Assembly (NCBI GenBank): GCA_036389315.1
Contig: DASVQF010000004.1
Coordinates: 88,053-152,052 of the forward strand
Length of the DNA: 64,000 nt
Reading direction: 5' to 3'
Source of the DNA: DASQYE01 sp036389315
Lineage (GTDB): Bacteria > Acidobacteriota > Blastocatellia > Pyrinomonadales > Pyrinomonadaceae
Both the position numbers and the translations under genes were made by a program. Under the pieces are notes generated by a model. The model was not told the DNA's origin. It saw nothing but the letters and a program-made list of their open reading frames with translations, and did not search any database. Below are positions 42,786 to 52,413 of this stretch, in pieces (the first letter of the stretch is position 1; the number at the start of each line of letters is the position of its first letter).

Positions 42786-43227
42786 TGACCGTAGGACATA
42801 TGGACTGTTCTCTGCCCCCAGAGTTTTTTTGTCCTCTGCCGGAAGCCTCTTGTTGGGAGCAACTCAACGCGATGGCTTCCGGCTGTGGACGGGCAAGAGA
42901 CGGGCTTCACTTTTGGCATTCGCGCCCGTCTGTCTGGGGGTGAGAAACTGTGTGCCGGAGCTTTCTGCCCGGGCCCTCTCGCACGTGTGGGCCCATCGGC
43001 GCATGCTCGGCTTTTCAAATTGGTGCGGCTGTCGGGCCCCGTGCGGTGGGCCCGTGAAGCGCATAGGGCGCTTCGAGCCGCACCCTCTACTTAACAAGAC
43101 GCGTGCCGCACGCGCAGCCCTTTCCGGCGCTCAAGGGAAGCCCTGATATTTCTGCATTTAACTGAGGAAAGCGGGAAGCAGGCGGGCCGTCGCGCGCGTC
43201 GCGCGATGGTCAATCTGACAGGTCAAC
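42786..43227. other. 442-bp intergenic region with several inverted repeats
   Basis: No convincing gene on either strand. It contains CCGGAAGCC...GGCTTCCGG (42838-42882) enclosing TTGTTG...CAACTCAA, then GACGGGC...GCCCGTC (about 42898-42935), two GGGCCCA palindromes and a GC-rich stretch. The closely spaced stems could be a structured RNA or the promoter region between two divergent genes. It does not match RNase P, tmRNA, 6S or c-di-GMP riboswitch signatures that I know. Confidence 0.35.
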
Positions 43228-43851
43228 ATGATGATTCGGTCAGAGCACTTGACTGATCTCAGGCGCGGGCGGCTCCTGCACGATGCTCGCACTTGTCAAC
43301 CTGTGCGGCAGTTGCGATCATCTAAGAGACTCCTCAAAAATTTTACGCGTCCCCGTAAGCGCCCCGCGATCTTCTCTTTAAAGAAATCTAACTGTCGGGA
43401 GAAGCTTATAGATGAATTCTTTCGTAAGTTTGCCGCTAAGACTTCGATGCTGGTCGGCTCGCCCTGGGCCTTCCTCTGTGCGGTCTTGATTATCGTCGTG
43501 TGGGCGCTCTCGGGCCCTGTCTTCGGGTACTCTGATACCTGGCAACTGGTCATCAACACGGGGACGACCATCATCACCTTCCTGATGGTCTTCCTCATCC
43601 AGAACACGCAGAACCGCGACGCCAAGGCCATACACCTCAAGCTGGACGAGCTAATCAAGGCCACGCGCGGCGCGCGCAATCACATGATGGATTTGGACAA
43701 GCTCTCGGACAAACAGCTCCGGGAGCTTGAAGAAGAATACAAGCGCATCTGCGCTGCCGATGACGAGCAAAGCGGCGGCAACGGCGGCCCCGGCCACGAG
43801 GCCGTCAAAGAAGAGATCGAAGAACGAGAGTCGGCGGGCCAGAGTAAGTGA
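43228..43851 (+). CDS. low-affinity iron permease family protein
   Basis: Up to 207 residues. The core has an FFRKFAAKTSMLVGSP segment, a first helix (WAFLCAVLIIVVWALSG), W-Q-L-V-I-N-T, and a second helix (TTIITFLMVFLIQNTQNRD) as in the Fe_perm (low-affinity iron permease) family. An acidic, Lys-rich cytoplasmic tail follows. The true start is unclear: the first 60 residues of the long frame are not family-like and the start may lie near 43400. Role in iron uptake is known only loosely for the family. Confidence 0.75.
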   Translation: MMIRSEHLTDLRRGRLLHDARTCQPVRQLRSSKRLLKNFTRPRKRPAIFSLKKSNCREKLIDEFFRKFAAKTSMLVGSPWAFLCAVLIIVVWALSGPVFGYSDTWQLVINTGTTIITFLMVFLIQNTQNRDAKAIHLKLDELIKATRGARNHMMDLDKLSDKQLRELEEEYKRICAADDEQSGGNGGPGHEAVKEEIEERESAGQSK

Positions 43852-43986
43852 GCGGCGCGCAACGGCAAATGTCTCTGCCCGAAAGTCTCCTTCCGTCCGA
43901 ATCATTTTCCCCATCGGTTGACAAGCTTCGTCGGGGCGAGGCACCCTCTGTCATCCTGATTTTTCGAGACGGTAAGGCGGTGCAGT

Positions 43987-45291
43987 GTGGGCTTGGCGGG
44001 CAGCGAGGGGCGGGGCGCATCTTCGAGCGGCTATCTGGAGCTGCTGCGGGGCAACCGTGACTTTCGCCACCTGTGGCTGGGCCAGGTCGTCAGCCAGCTC
44101 GGCGATTGGTTCGACACCATAGCTCTCTACACGCTGGTGCTCACGCTCACGGGCTCGGGGCGCGCAATCGGCCTGGTGCTCGTCGCCCGTTTTCTGCCGA
44201 GCTTCATCATGGGCCCACTCTCGGGGGTCGTCGCCGACCGCTTCAGTCGCAAGCGTGTGATGATCGCCTCAGACCTCTTGCGCGCCGTCGTCGTCCTGGG
44301 GTTTCTGTTCGTGCGGCGCGCAGACCAGATGTGGCTCGTGTACGTGTTGACGGTGCTGCAACTGGTCTTCTCGACCTTCTTTGAGCCGGCGAAGACGGCG
44401 GCCATTCCTTCCATCGTCTCGCCGCGCGAGCTGCTTCCGGCCAACGCCATCGCGTCCGTCACATGGTCTGTGATGCTGACGCTCGGGGCTGCCATCGGCG
44501 GCCTTGTGACGGGTTGGTTCGGGACGGACGCGGCTTTCGTTCTGGACTCTGTGACGTACCTGGCTTCGGCGGCGCTGGTGTGGAGCGTGCGCTTTCCGAG
44601 CGTGCGCGAGCGCGTCAAGACAAGGCTCACGGTGGGCAAGGCGCTAGGGATCACGGACAGCCTTGAGGGCGCGCGTTATGTCCTGAAGCGCCCGCGCGTC
44701 TTTGCGCTCCTGATGGTCAAACCGGCCTGGGGTTTAGGCGGCGGCATACTGGCCCTGCTGGCCGTCTTCGGCGAAAAGATTTTTCCGGTGGGAGGGAGGG
44801 CTGCGACCGGGATCGGCGTGCTCTATGCTGCGCGCGGCATCGGCACGGCGATTGGCCCACTGGCCGCGCGCCGCTTTGCCGGCGAGACGCCCTCGCAGAT
44901 GCAGACGGCCATCGGCTTAGCCTTTCTCTTGGGCGGCATCTTCTACGTAGCCTTCGGGCGCGCGACCGGCTTCGCCCTCGCCCTGCTCTTCCTGCTCATA
45001 GCGCACATGGGCGGCAGTATCCTGTGGGTCTTCTCGACAGTGCTGTTACAGCGGGCGGTCGAAGACCAGTTTCGCGGGCGCGTGTTTGCGGCAGAGCTGG
45101 CGCTGCTGACTCTGACGATGGCGGCGTCGAATTACGTGACGGGAGAGATGCTTGATCGCTTTCGTCTTTCGCCGCGCACGGTGACTGTGGGGATGGGCCT
45201 GCTCTTTCTGATTCCCGGCGCGCTGTGGTTTGTAACGCGCAGGTGGTGGGACGAAGGAAAGGATGAAGGAGGAATGCTGAATGATGAATGA
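43987..45291 (+). CDS. MFS transporter (MFS_3-like)
   Basis: A 434-residue protein with about 12 membrane helices. LGQVVSQLGDWFDTIALYTLV and GPLSGVVADRFSRKRVM are typical of the MFS_3/enterobactin-exporter-like group. It probably exports a small molecule or siderophore; the iron-permease-like neighbour makes iron a possible link. The start is GTG 43987. The final residues GGMLNDE and the stop lie within a long palindromic element shared with the oppositely oriented TPR gene. Confidence 0.85.
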   Translation: MGLAGSEGRGASSSGYLELLRGNRDFRHLWLGQVVSQLGDWFDTIALYTLVLTLTGSGRAIGLVLVARFLPSFIMGPLSGVVADRFSRKRVMIASDLLRAVVVLGFLFVRRADQMWLVYVLTVLQLVFSTFFEPAKTAAIPSIVSPRELLPANAIASVTWSVMLTLGAAIGGLVTGWFGTDAAFVLDSVTYLASAALVWSVRFPSVRERVKTRLTVGKALGITDSLEGARYVLKRPRVFALLMVKPAWGLGGGILALLAVFGEKIFPVGGRAATGIGVLYAARGIGTAIGPLAARRFAGETPSQMQTAIGLAFLLGGIFYVAFGRATGFALALLFLLIAHMGGSILWVFSTVLLQRAVEDQFRGRVFAAELALLTLTMAASNYVTGEMLDRFRLSPRTVTVGMGLLFLIPGALWFVTRRWWDEGKDEGGMLNDE

Positions 45292-45333
45292 AAAGCAGCA
45301 GGTCTTTCATTCATCATTCAGCATTCCTCCTTC
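45265..45333. terminator. 29-bp perfect palindrome, bidirectional terminator (heptamer family)
   Basis: 45265-45293 pairs without mismatch with 45305-45333 across an 11-nt loop; the arms contain TGAATGA-type heptamers. It lies exactly between the convergent MFS and TPR genes and holds the MFS stop codon. A typical strong shared terminator, though the T runs are short. Confidence 0.75.
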
Positions 45334-45337
45334 CCCA

Positions 45338-46951
45338 TTACCTGTTGATCTGGCTGAGGAGCTTGGCGGCCAGCTCGGAGTTGAGACGTTGAAGGGCCTG
45401 GTATTGTTCCATCGCGCCCGCGCGGTTGCCCATCACCAGATAGGTGATGCCGAGACCGTAATAGCCGTCCTCGTCCTGCGGCTGCATGCGAATGTATTGA
45501 CGAAACTCGTCGGCCGATTCCGTGTAGCGCTGCTGCGCGCGGTAGGAGAGGCCGAGGTTGTAATGGGCCACGGCGTAGTCGCTCTTCACGCGTAAGGACT
45601 GCTTGTACTGGTCTATGGCTTCGGCCGTGCGCTCAAGCGCCGCGTAGGTGAGGCCGAGCCTGTTGTACCAGTCCGGGTCATTTGTCTTGAGGCGAACGGC
45701 GCGCTGCAAGGGCTCAAGCGCGTCCTGGTAACGCTGCTGGCTGTAGTAGGCGTAGCCTAGCTGGTAATAACCGTCGCCGTCTGTCGGCTCCATCTGGATG
45801 TATCGCTTGAAATGGTCTATGGCTTCCTGGTAACGCTTCTGCTGGCGATAGGAGAGGCCGAGGTTGTAGTAGGCGACGGCGAAGTCCGGCTTGAGACGAA
45901 GCGCCTGCGTATATTGCTCTATGGCTTCGGCCGGGCGCTGCTGCGCGTCATAGACTAGGCCGAGCTTGTTGTACCAGCCGGGATTTTTGGGGTCACGACG
46001 AATCGCTTCGCGCAACTGCTCTATGGCGGCAGGGTAATTGCGCTGTGAAAAGTAAGTGTTGCCGAGGTTGTAGTAGCCGTCTGCGTCCTCAGGCTTCAGG
46101 CGGATGTAGGTCTTGAAGAGGTCTGCGGCCTCGGCGTAACGCTGCTGCGCGTGATATGAGAGACCGAGGTTGTAGTAAGCTACGGCGTAATCCTGCTGCA
46201 CGCGTATGGCCTGCTTGTACTGCTCAATGGCTTCGGCCGGGCGCTGCGTCGCGTCATAGGCGAGGCCCAGCCGGTTGTAACCGTCCGGGTCATTGGGCTC
46301 CATGCGGACGTATATCCTGAACTGCTCGATAGCGTCCTGGTAACGCTTCTGCACGGCGTAGGCGTTGCCCAGATTGTAGTAGGCGACGGCGTAGTCCGGG
46401 TCTAGACTGATCGCCTGCTTGTACTGCTCTGCGGCCTGCGCGTACTGGCCCGTGGTGTATAGCTCATTGCCACGCTTGTTAAGGGTTTCGGCGTCGCCGC
46501 CCGCCGCCGCAGGCTGGCTCGGCGCGGTCGTGGGCCGGGAAGGCGCAGAGCCGGAAGAAGTGTTGGAGGCAGCGCCCGAAGCGACGAGCGAGTTCAGGCG
46601 GTTGCGGGCCAGCGCGACAAAGCGCCCGTTTGGATAATCTTTCAGGTAGGCCCTAAAATCCTCCGGGTCGGTGCTATTCTTGATCGTCTGCCAGTAAGCT
46701 ATCTCGACTCCGGGGTCGTCAGCCCTGCGCCCGCTCGTGGCCGCCGCCGAGGGACGAGTGCTCGGACGAGTGGTGCGCGGCGGGCCGGTCTTGGGCCTGC
46801 TCGAAGATGATTTGGGCGGCGGCGGCGTCAGCAGTCCAGCGCCTCCCTTCAGGTCTTGGGCGCGCAGAAGACTCCCGCTCAAGAGCAGGGTCGTCGTCAA
46901 TAAAATGACACGTAAGTAACAGCAGTTATAGCGGAGGCTGGTATTCATCAT
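45338..46951 (-). CDS. secreted TPR-repeat protein (about 11 repeats)
   Basis: A 537-residue protein. The start is set at ATG 46951 because it gives a signal peptide (VILLTTTLLLSGSLLRAQ) and AAGGA lies 8 bp upstream; the longer frame would overlap the upstream control region of the divergent peptidase. After a Pro/Ser-rich linker and a segment with YWQTIKNSTDPEDFRAYLKD, eleven TPR units follow. They fall into a three-unit higher-order repeat: units beginning AVAYYNLG, then GYYNLG or similar, then WYNRLGL. It probably scaffolds an envelope complex. Confidence 0.88.
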   Translation of the reverse strand: MMNTSLRYNCCYLRVILLTTTLLLSGSLLRAQDLKGGAGLLTPPPPKSSSSRPKTGPPRTTRPSTRPSAAATSGRRADDPGVEIAYWQTIKNSTDPEDFRAYLKDYPNGRFVALARNRLNSLVASGAASNTSSGSAPSRPTTAPSQPAAAGGDAETLNKRGNELYTTGQYAQAAEQYKQAISLDPDYAVAYYNLGNAYAVQKRYQDAIEQFRIYVRMEPNDPDGYNRLGLAYDATQRPAEAIEQYKQAIRVQQDYAVAYYNLGLSYHAQQRYAEAADLFKTYIRLKPEDADGYYNLGNTYFSQRNYPAAIEQLREAIRRDPKNPGWYNKLGLVYDAQQRPAEAIEQYTQALRLKPDFAVAYYNLGLSYRQQKRYQEAIDHFKRYIQMEPTDGDGYYQLGYAYYSQQRYQDALEPLQRAVRLKTNDPDWYNRLGLTYAALERTAEAIDQYKQSLRVKSDYAVAHYNLGLSYRAQQRYTESADEFRQYIRMQPQDEDGYYGLGITYLVMGNRAGAMEQYQALQRLNSELAAKLLSQINR

Positions 46952-47118
46952 CTTAATTATCCTTGAAAGAGGGCCGCTCGGCTTAACGGACTTAGCAATC
47001 GAAGAGAACCTTTTCGGCGAGGAGCGAGCATGACTTTCTTGCCGCCTTCGTACCGGCGAGACTATATCACAGGGCGGGAAAGAAATTAACAGCACTTGAA
47101 AACTTAAGGAGAAGATGA

Positions 47119-49167
47119 ATGGAGCGAAGGAATGCTCTTCAGGCATTTTTGCTTTTGCTGGTGCTCGGCTGCGGCGCTTGGGCGGCGGCAGATGATCGTT
47201 TGACGGTCGATCTTTTTCTGGACTGGGAATGGGTCTCGGCACCGCAAATCTCTCCCGACGGCAGCCAGATTGTCTACACTCGCCGCTGGACGGACAAGAT
47301 CAACGACAAGTACGAGACAGACATCTGGATTATGAACTCGGACGGGAGCCGCAAGCGTTTCTTAGTCCGGGGCTCGCAGCCCCAATGGTCGCCCGACGGC
47401 CGCCGCCTCGCCTACATCGCGCCGGGCCAGCCTACGGGGTCACAGATTTTCGTCAAGTGGATGGACACAGGCGAGGAGACGCAGTTGACCAGGCTTGAGC
47501 GCAGCCCCTCCAACTTGCAGTGGTCGCCCGACGGTCGCCGCATAGCCTTCCAAATGCTCGTCGCCGCAAAGCCCGGCCTGACCGTCAAGATGCCGCCGAA
47601 GCCGGAAGGGGCCAAGTGGGTTGACGCGCCGCGCGTCGTTGACCGCCTCAACTATCGCTCAGACCAGCAGGGCTGGCGGCCCGAAGGCTTCATGCACATC
47701 TTCGTCGTGCCTGACACGGGCGGCACGCCGCGCCAGTTGACCGACGGCGATTACAACCACGACGAGCCGCAGTGGACGGCCGACTCGCAGACGATAGTCT
47801 TTAGCGCCGTGCGCAAGCCCGAGGCCGAATACCTGCGCGGCGGCAAGGACATCTACGCGCTCTCGCTCGCGGGCGGCCCCATACGTGCCCTGACTGCGCG
47901 CAACGGGCCCGACGAGAACCCTGCCGTCTCGCCCGACGGCCGCCTGATCGCTTATACGGGCTACGATCAAAACGACAACACCTACAACGTCTCCAAGCTC
48001 TACCTGATGGACGCGAGCGGCGCGCAGCAGCGCGTCCTCTCGGGTGATTTCGACCGCGAGCCGGACAACCTGATCTGGGCCCACGACGGCAGCGGCATCT
48101 ACTTTACGGCCGAAGACCGTGGCACGAATAATCTCTGGTTCGCGTCCGTCAAGGGCGGCGCGCCCGTACAGCTCACCCAGGGCAACCACCAGCTTCTAAC
48201 CTCTTCGATCAGCGACGGGGGCCGCGCCACGGGCGTCCTCTCCTCGCCCACGGAAGCTGGCGATGTCGTCTCCTTCATGGTCGCTCTGCCGAAGACTCGG
48301 CCCGCCACGGAGCCTGGCGACTTTCGCGCGCCGCACAAGCTCACAAATGTTAACGACGATCTGCTGGAAGGCCGAAGGCTCGGCCCGGTCGAAGAGATTT
48401 GGTACGACTCTGTGGGCAACCGCCGGATTCAGGGATGGATAGTGAAGCCGCCCGACTTCAACCCGTCGAAGAAGTACCCGCTGATGCTCTACATACACGG
48501 CGGCCCGCACGCGATGTACGGAGTGGGGATGAACTTCGAGTTTCAGAACCATGCTGCCGAAGGCTACGTCGTGCTCTATACGAACCCGCGCGGCTCTACG
48601 GGGTACGGGCAGGATTTCGGCAACGCCATCAACAACAATTATCCGGGCCAGGATTACGACGACCTGATGACGGGCGTGGATGAAGTCATCAAGCGCGGCT
48701 ACATAGACGAGCGCAATCTCTTCGTCTGCGGCGGCTCGGGCGGCGGGGTGCTGACGACCTGGATCGTGGGCCATACCGACCGCTTCGCGGCGGCCGTCGC
48801 CATGAAGCCCGTCATCAACTGGTACAGCTTCGTCGGCACGACGGACTTTTCCAATTGGTACTACAACTTCAAGAAGCTGCCGTGGGAAGACCCTGAAGAG
48901 CACCTGCGGCGCTCTCCCATAACCTACGTCGGCAACGTCAAGACGCCGACGATGCTGATGACGGGCGAGCTGGACTTGCGCACGCCGATGGAACAGACCG
49001 AGCAGTTCTATCGCGCGCTCAAGCTGCGCAAGGTTGACACGGTCATGGTGCGAATAGCGGACGAGTATCACCCGATCAACGCCGTGCCGGGCCTGCGTCA
49101 CCCGTCGAACAGGATTACGCAGATACTCTACCTGCGCGGCTGGTTTGAAAAATACCGGAAGAGATGA
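47119..49167 (+). CDS. S9-family prolyl-oligopeptidase-like peptidase
   Basis: A 682-residue exported peptidase. Signal peptide at residues 1-24 (ALQAFLLLLVLGCGAWAAA); a PD40-type beta-propeller (SPDGSQIVYTRRW, WSPDGRRLAYI, WSPDGRRIAFQ, VSPDGRLIAYTGYD) to about 400; then an alpha/beta-hydrolase with GGSGGGVLTTW (Ser), TGELDLRTPME (Asp) and DEYHPIN (His). Acts on oligopeptides, probably in the periplasm. Start preceded by AAGGAGAAG. Confidence 0.93.
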   Translation: MERRNALQAFLLLLVLGCGAWAAADDRLTVDLFLDWEWVSAPQISPDGSQIVYTRRWTDKINDKYETDIWIMNSDGSRKRFLVRGSQPQWSPDGRRLAYIAPGQPTGSQIFVKWMDTGEETQLTRLERSPSNLQWSPDGRRIAFQMLVAAKPGLTVKMPPKPEGAKWVDAPRVVDRLNYRSDQQGWRPEGFMHIFVVPDTGGTPRQLTDGDYNHDEPQWTADSQTIVFSAVRKPEAEYLRGGKDIYALSLAGGPIRALTARNGPDENPAVSPDGRLIAYTGYDQNDNTYNVSKLYLMDASGAQQRVLSGDFDREPDNLIWAHDGSGIYFTAEDRGTNNLWFASVKGGAPVQLTQGNHQLLTSSISDGGRATGVLSSPTEAGDVVSFMVALPKTRPATEPGDFRAPHKLTNVNDDLLEGRRLGPVEEIWYDSVGNRRIQGWIVKPPDFNPSKKYPLMLYIHGGPHAMYGVGMNFEFQNHAAEGYVVLYTNPRGSTGYGQDFGNAINNNYPGQDYDDLMTGVDEVIKRGYIDERNLFVCGGSGGGVLTTWIVGHTDRFAAAVAMKPVINWYSFVGTTDFSNWYYNFKKLPWEDPEEHLRRSPITYVGNVKTPTMLMTGELDLRTPMEQTEQFYRALKLRKVDTVMVRIADEYHPINAVPGLRHPSNRITQILYLRGWFEKYRKR

Positions 49168-49190
49168 GGTGAGCCCTCGGCGCTGGAATC

Positions 49191-49742
49191 ATGCTTATAA
49201 AAATCGGAGTGATGGGCTCGGCAGATGATGCCCTGCCGGAGGGCGTGGCCGACGCGTTGCGCGAGAAGGCCGAAGCTCTGGGGCGAGCCATAGCCGACGT
49301 GAAAGATGGCGCGTTGATGACGGGCGCGACGACCGGCCTCGTCTACATCGTCGGCAAGGCTGCGTCTGCCTCGGGCGCGCTGCACATAGGCGTTTCGCGC
49401 GCAGCCAACCAGGAGGAGCATACAGCTCGTTATCAGCTTCCCCTTGACGCCTGCTCGGTGATCGTCTACACGGGCTTCGGCCTCAAGGGGCGCAACGTCG
49501 TGCTCGTGCGCTCGTGCGACATAGTGCTCTTCATAGCCGGTTCGATGGGCGCGCTCAACGAGTTCACCATCGCCTACGACGAGGGAAAGGTCATCGGGTG
49601 TTTGACGGGGACGGGCGGGGTGGCGGACGAAGCTGCGCGACTGCTGCAAACATTTCCGAAGAAGACTGAGGCGCGCATCTTTCAGGATTCAGACCCGGCC
49701 ACTCTCTTGACGAGCTGCCTGGCTGCGCTGAAAGCTGGCTGA
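49191..49742 (+). CDS. LOG/SLOG-type Rossmann-fold protein (TIGR00725-like)
   Basis: A 183-residue protein: IGVMGSADDALPE, DGALMTGATTGLVYIVGKAA, RSCDIVLFIAGSMGALNEFTIAYDEGK. The order of Gly-rich loops fits the SLOG/TIGR00725 group related to LOG nucleotide-phosphoribohydrolases, but the canonical PGGxGTxxE is GSMGALNE. May bind a nucleotide. It follows the S9 peptidase by 23 bp. Confidence 0.7.
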   Translation: MLIKIGVMGSADDALPEGVADALREKAEALGRAIADVKDGALMTGATTGLVYIVGKAASASGALHIGVSRAANQEEHTARYQLPLDACSVIVYTGFGLKGRNVVLVRSCDIVLFIAGSMGALNEFTIAYDEGKVIGCLTGTGGVADEAARLLQTFPKKTEARIFQDSDPATLLTSCLAALKAG

Positions 49743-49781
49743 AAGAAGCGCGGGCTGGGCCAAGCTTGAAGATTGCAGACC

Positions 49782-50996
49782 TCAGCCCTGCTTCCGTTCG
49801 CCCTCTGCCCCGTCCGGTTGAAGTCCCGGCCCGCTGTTTTCAACCGAAACCTCCTCCTGCTGAGCATTGGCCTTGCCCGACTTGGCGGCCTCGGCAGCCT
49901 TGATCTCCTCGGCCGCAGCTTTCGCTTCGGCCTTAGCCTTCTCTTCAGGCGTAAGCTCGCCCATGTCGGACGGCGCGCCCGTAGATGTTGGCCCAGGTTG
50001 TGTGCCGGGCGGGACGGCGGATGCTTGCGCGCCTTGAGGCCCTGTGTCTGCGGCGGCTTTTGGGCCAACCGGCTGAGATGAAGGCCCTGGCAGCGGAGGC
50101 TGCGGCGGAGGCTGCATGTCTTGTAGCTGCTGGTATTTCTTCAACTGCCTGACCAGCTCCCTGAAGTTGCTCTCGCCCATGATGTTCAGGAAGCCGAAGG
50201 CCGCCGTCATGAATTGCAGGCGCGGCGTTTTCAGTAGCTCCTGATTGGCATAAATCTTCTTGACCTCTTCGTCAATATCCATCCGTTCCTGATTGCTGAG
50301 GTTCTGGTAAGAGACCAGGAAAGCCCGCAAAAAGTCGGGCGCTGTCTCAGGCTTATCTATGCTCTGCGTCTCTTCGTAGACTAAGTTCTGTCTTCTCGAC
50401 GCACGGTAGCGGTCGATCTGCCGATCAACCGAAACCAGGAAAATGGAGAGCACGGCGTCTGGGCCCACAGCATAGTTTTCGCCGCTCTCCGTCTTGAAGT
50501 TGAATATCTTCGAGCGCATCACGATCATCGCGCCGAAGCCAGCGACCAGGCTCATCAGCAGCGGGTCGCTCGCAAGACCTGGAAATATTCTGTCCCCGAA
50601 GTAATGTAGAAGATAGAAGGCCGCCATTGAGATGCCGGCGTTGACGGCCAGGTAGCGGCGGCCGGGCGGGCTCGAAATCGCCAGGAACGGCTCGTCCCTG
50701 TAACGTGAAAGAATCTCCGAGGCCCCGACGCTCGCCCCTAAAATCCCGCTCAGCAGAAAGAAGACGTTGTAGTGGACGAAGAAAAAGAGAATTTTTTTGA
50801 CCCGCACAGGGACTTTGAGCACGTCTATCTGATGAGTGAGATTGGCGTAATCTATATTGAGATTGAGCCACGCCGGATTGACGATCAGGATGATGAGAAT
50901 CAGCGCGATCAGGGGCAAGCTTATCCGCTTCGAGTAATATTCGAGCCGTTGGAGCCGGCCGGGGGGCTGCTCAGAAGGAATAATGGTCTTGGGCAT
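49782..50996 (-). CDS. membrane protein with long Ala/Pro-rich tail, unknown
   Basis: A 404-residue protein with about four membrane helices (LPLIALILIILIVNPAWL, ILFFFVHYNVFFLLSGILG, and two more before residue 165), a soluble helical region (DEEVKKIYANQELLKTPRLQ), and a C-terminal 130-residue tail rich in Pro, Ala, Glu and Lys. I do not recognise a family. The helix-rich tail may be a flexible linker. Confidence 0.65.
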   Translation of the reverse strand: MPKTIIPSEQPPGRLQRLEYYSKRISLPLIALILIILIVNPAWLNLNIDYANLTHQIDVLKVPVRVKKILFFFVHYNVFFLLSGILGASVGASEILSRYRDEPFLAISSPPGRRYLAVNAGISMAAFYLLHYFGDRIFPGLASDPLLMSLVAGFGAMIVMRSKIFNFKTESGENYAVGPDAVLSIFLVSVDRQIDRYRASRRQNLVYEETQSIDKPETAPDFLRAFLVSYQNLSNQERMDIDEEVKKIYANQELLKTPRLQFMTAAFGFLNIMGESNFRELVRQLKKYQQLQDMQPPPQPPLPGPSSQPVGPKAAADTGPQGAQASAVPPGTQPGPTSTGAPSDMGELTPEEKAKAEAKAAAEEIKAAEAAKSGKANAQQEEVSVENSGPGLQPDGAEGERKQG

Positions 50997-51117
50997 CTGT
51001 CATCTCCTACCGAACGAAATGAGGTAAAGCAAGAGGGTACGGACGACCTGCTTGAAAAGCTCATGAGACCGGGTTGGTAAAGAAACTGGCGACAGAGAAT
51101 GGCCCAGGCGAGATAAA

Positions 51118-51150
51118 CGAACAGTGCCGTGGAGCTTACGACACTGTTCG
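51118..51150 (-). terminator. hairpin terminator after the small gene at 51183
   Basis: CGAACAGTG (51118-51126) pairs with CACTGTTCG (51142-51150), with CGT/ACG further in. On the minus strand a TCGTTTATCT tract follows. It lies 33 bp after the end of the small leftward gene. Confidence 0.5.
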
Positions 51151-51182
51151 CAAAGAGGAGGCGGTAATTTAAAAGCGGCGCG

Positions 51183-51536
51183 TTATTTTTCGAGCAGCTC
51201 CTTTGCTCTGCCGGTCAATTGCATTAAGTGATTACCGTAGGTGTCCGGCTCAACCCTGATGTAGTAGCTCTTGGCCATCCACTCCGCGACCGGGGCCAGG
51301 TCGGCCGGCTCCATCTGCATCCGATCAGCCACATTATAAAGGCGCGCCACGCCTTCCATGTCCGCGAGAAGCCGGACGATTCGTTTGCCTATCGTCACAA
51401 AGGCCGGGTTCGTTTCTCGCCCGCCCCGGACACCGGGAAGAGATGCGATGTCGTCTTTGGTCTGAGGGCGCGCGGCGCGCGAGATGCTTCCGCCGCTGAT
51501 CCAATCAGTACCAAACTTCTCTTTAATATCGACCAT
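51183..51536 (-). CDS. small protein, possibly winged-helix
   Basis: A 117-residue soluble protein (MVDIKEKFGTDWISGGSISR). The middle (IGKRIVRLLADMEGVARLYNVADRM, LAPVAEWMAKSYYIRVEPD) could be a winged-helix or a helical adaptor domain. No family recognised. ATG preceded by GGAG at 8 bp. Confidence 0.6.
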   Translation of the reverse strand: MVDIKEKFGTDWISGGSISRAARPQTKDDIASLPGVRGGRETNPAFVTIGKRIVRLLADMEGVARLYNVADRMQMEPADLAPVAEWMAKSYYIRVEPDTYGNHLMQLTGRAKELLEK

Positions 51537-51672
51537 GCGCTTTACTCCTCACGCCGCGTACCGACTCAATCAAGTTGTCCGAAGGGCCTTCACTTGTATA
51601 TAAATCTATCACACAAGGACGAAACATAGAAAGGAACTGCCCTCCGAGCAGGGCTCACTGGGATTCTGAACC

Positions 51673-52323
51673 TTGAGACTCGAAACCTTGAACTTGATCG
51701 AAGCCGGTCGCGTGAGCGCGGACTTGGCGGCCGCAGACCTGGAGCATCCCGACTGGGAGAAGGCGTCGGCCGTCACTATCAAGCAGTACTGGTCTGGCGA
51801 GCTAGCGCCGGAATGGCGTCATGCGGAAGCGCGCTTCGTCTGGTCTGAGGCGGCGCTCGGCGTGCGCTTCATTTGTCGCCAGCGCGAGCCGCTGGTCGTC
51901 AGCGCGACGCCGCAAACCGAAGCCAAGACCACGGGGCTCTGGGAGCGCGACGTGTGCGAAATCTTCCTTGCGCCTGAGCAGAGCGCGCCCGAGCGTTATT
52001 TCGAGTTCGAGGCCGCGCCGACGGGCGAATGGCTAGACCTCCGTATAGAACAGCTCGCGGACGAGCGCCGGACGGACTGGGAATTTCACTCAGGCATGAC
52101 GGCCGCAGCAAGCATTTCGGACGGTCAGGTCACGATTGCGATGCGTATTCCCTGGGACGGTTTGGGCCACCGGCCCCGCGCGGGCGAGCGATGGCGAGCG
52201 AACCTCTTCCGCTGCGTCGGCGCAGGCACAGAGCGCGGCTATCTTGCCTGGCAACCGACCTTCACCGCGCGACCCAACTTCCACGTCCCGCAGGCTTTCG
52301 GCTGGCTCAAGTTTAAGGGATGA
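51673..52323 (+). CDS. carbohydrate-binding family 9-like protein
   Basis: A 216-residue beta-sandwich protein: KQYWSGELAPEWRHAEARFVW, ERDVCEIFLAPE, YFEFEAAPTGEWLDLRIE, and the end RGYLAWQPTFTARPNFHVPQ with AFGWLKF. This is the cytosolic CBM9-like family without a catalytic module or signal peptide. Binding specificity unknown. Start TTG 51673. The stop TGA lies at the beginning of a palindromic array. Confidence 0.75.
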   Translation: MRLETLNLIEAGRVSADLAAADLEHPDWEKASAVTIKQYWSGELAPEWRHAEARFVWSEAALGVRFICRQREPLVVSATPQTEAKTTGLWERDVCEIFLAPEQSAPERYFEFEAAPTGEWLDLRIEQLADERRTDWEFHSGMTAAASISDGQVTIAMRIPWDGLGHRPRAGERWRANLFRCVGAGTERGYLAWQPTFTARPNFHVPQAFGWLKFKG

Positions 52324-52413
52324 GGGCCGCAGGGATGAGGGTTGAATTAGTTGAGTCACTGCTCAAGTGGCTCATTCATTCAACCCATTTCATCCCTCAT
52401 TCCTCATCCCTTC
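52316..52413. repeat. palindromic heptamer array (GGGATGA type)
   Basis: AGGGATGAGGG ... GGGATGAGGGTTGAA on the left faces TTCAACCC ... CATCCCTCATTCCTCATCCCT on the right. It separates two convergent genes, contains the CBM9-like stop at one end and encodes the last residues GMRNEG of the PilZ protein at the other. Confidence 0.75.

Noticed and set aside
42786..43227. Known structured RNA (RNase P, tmRNA, 6S, c-di-GMP riboswitch)
   Set aside because: Hairpins are present, but none of the conserved core sequences of these RNAs.
46952..47242. N-terminal extension of the TPR gene to 47242
   Set aside because: The extension overlaps the upstream region and start of the divergent S9 peptidase; ATG 46951 gives a clean signal peptide.
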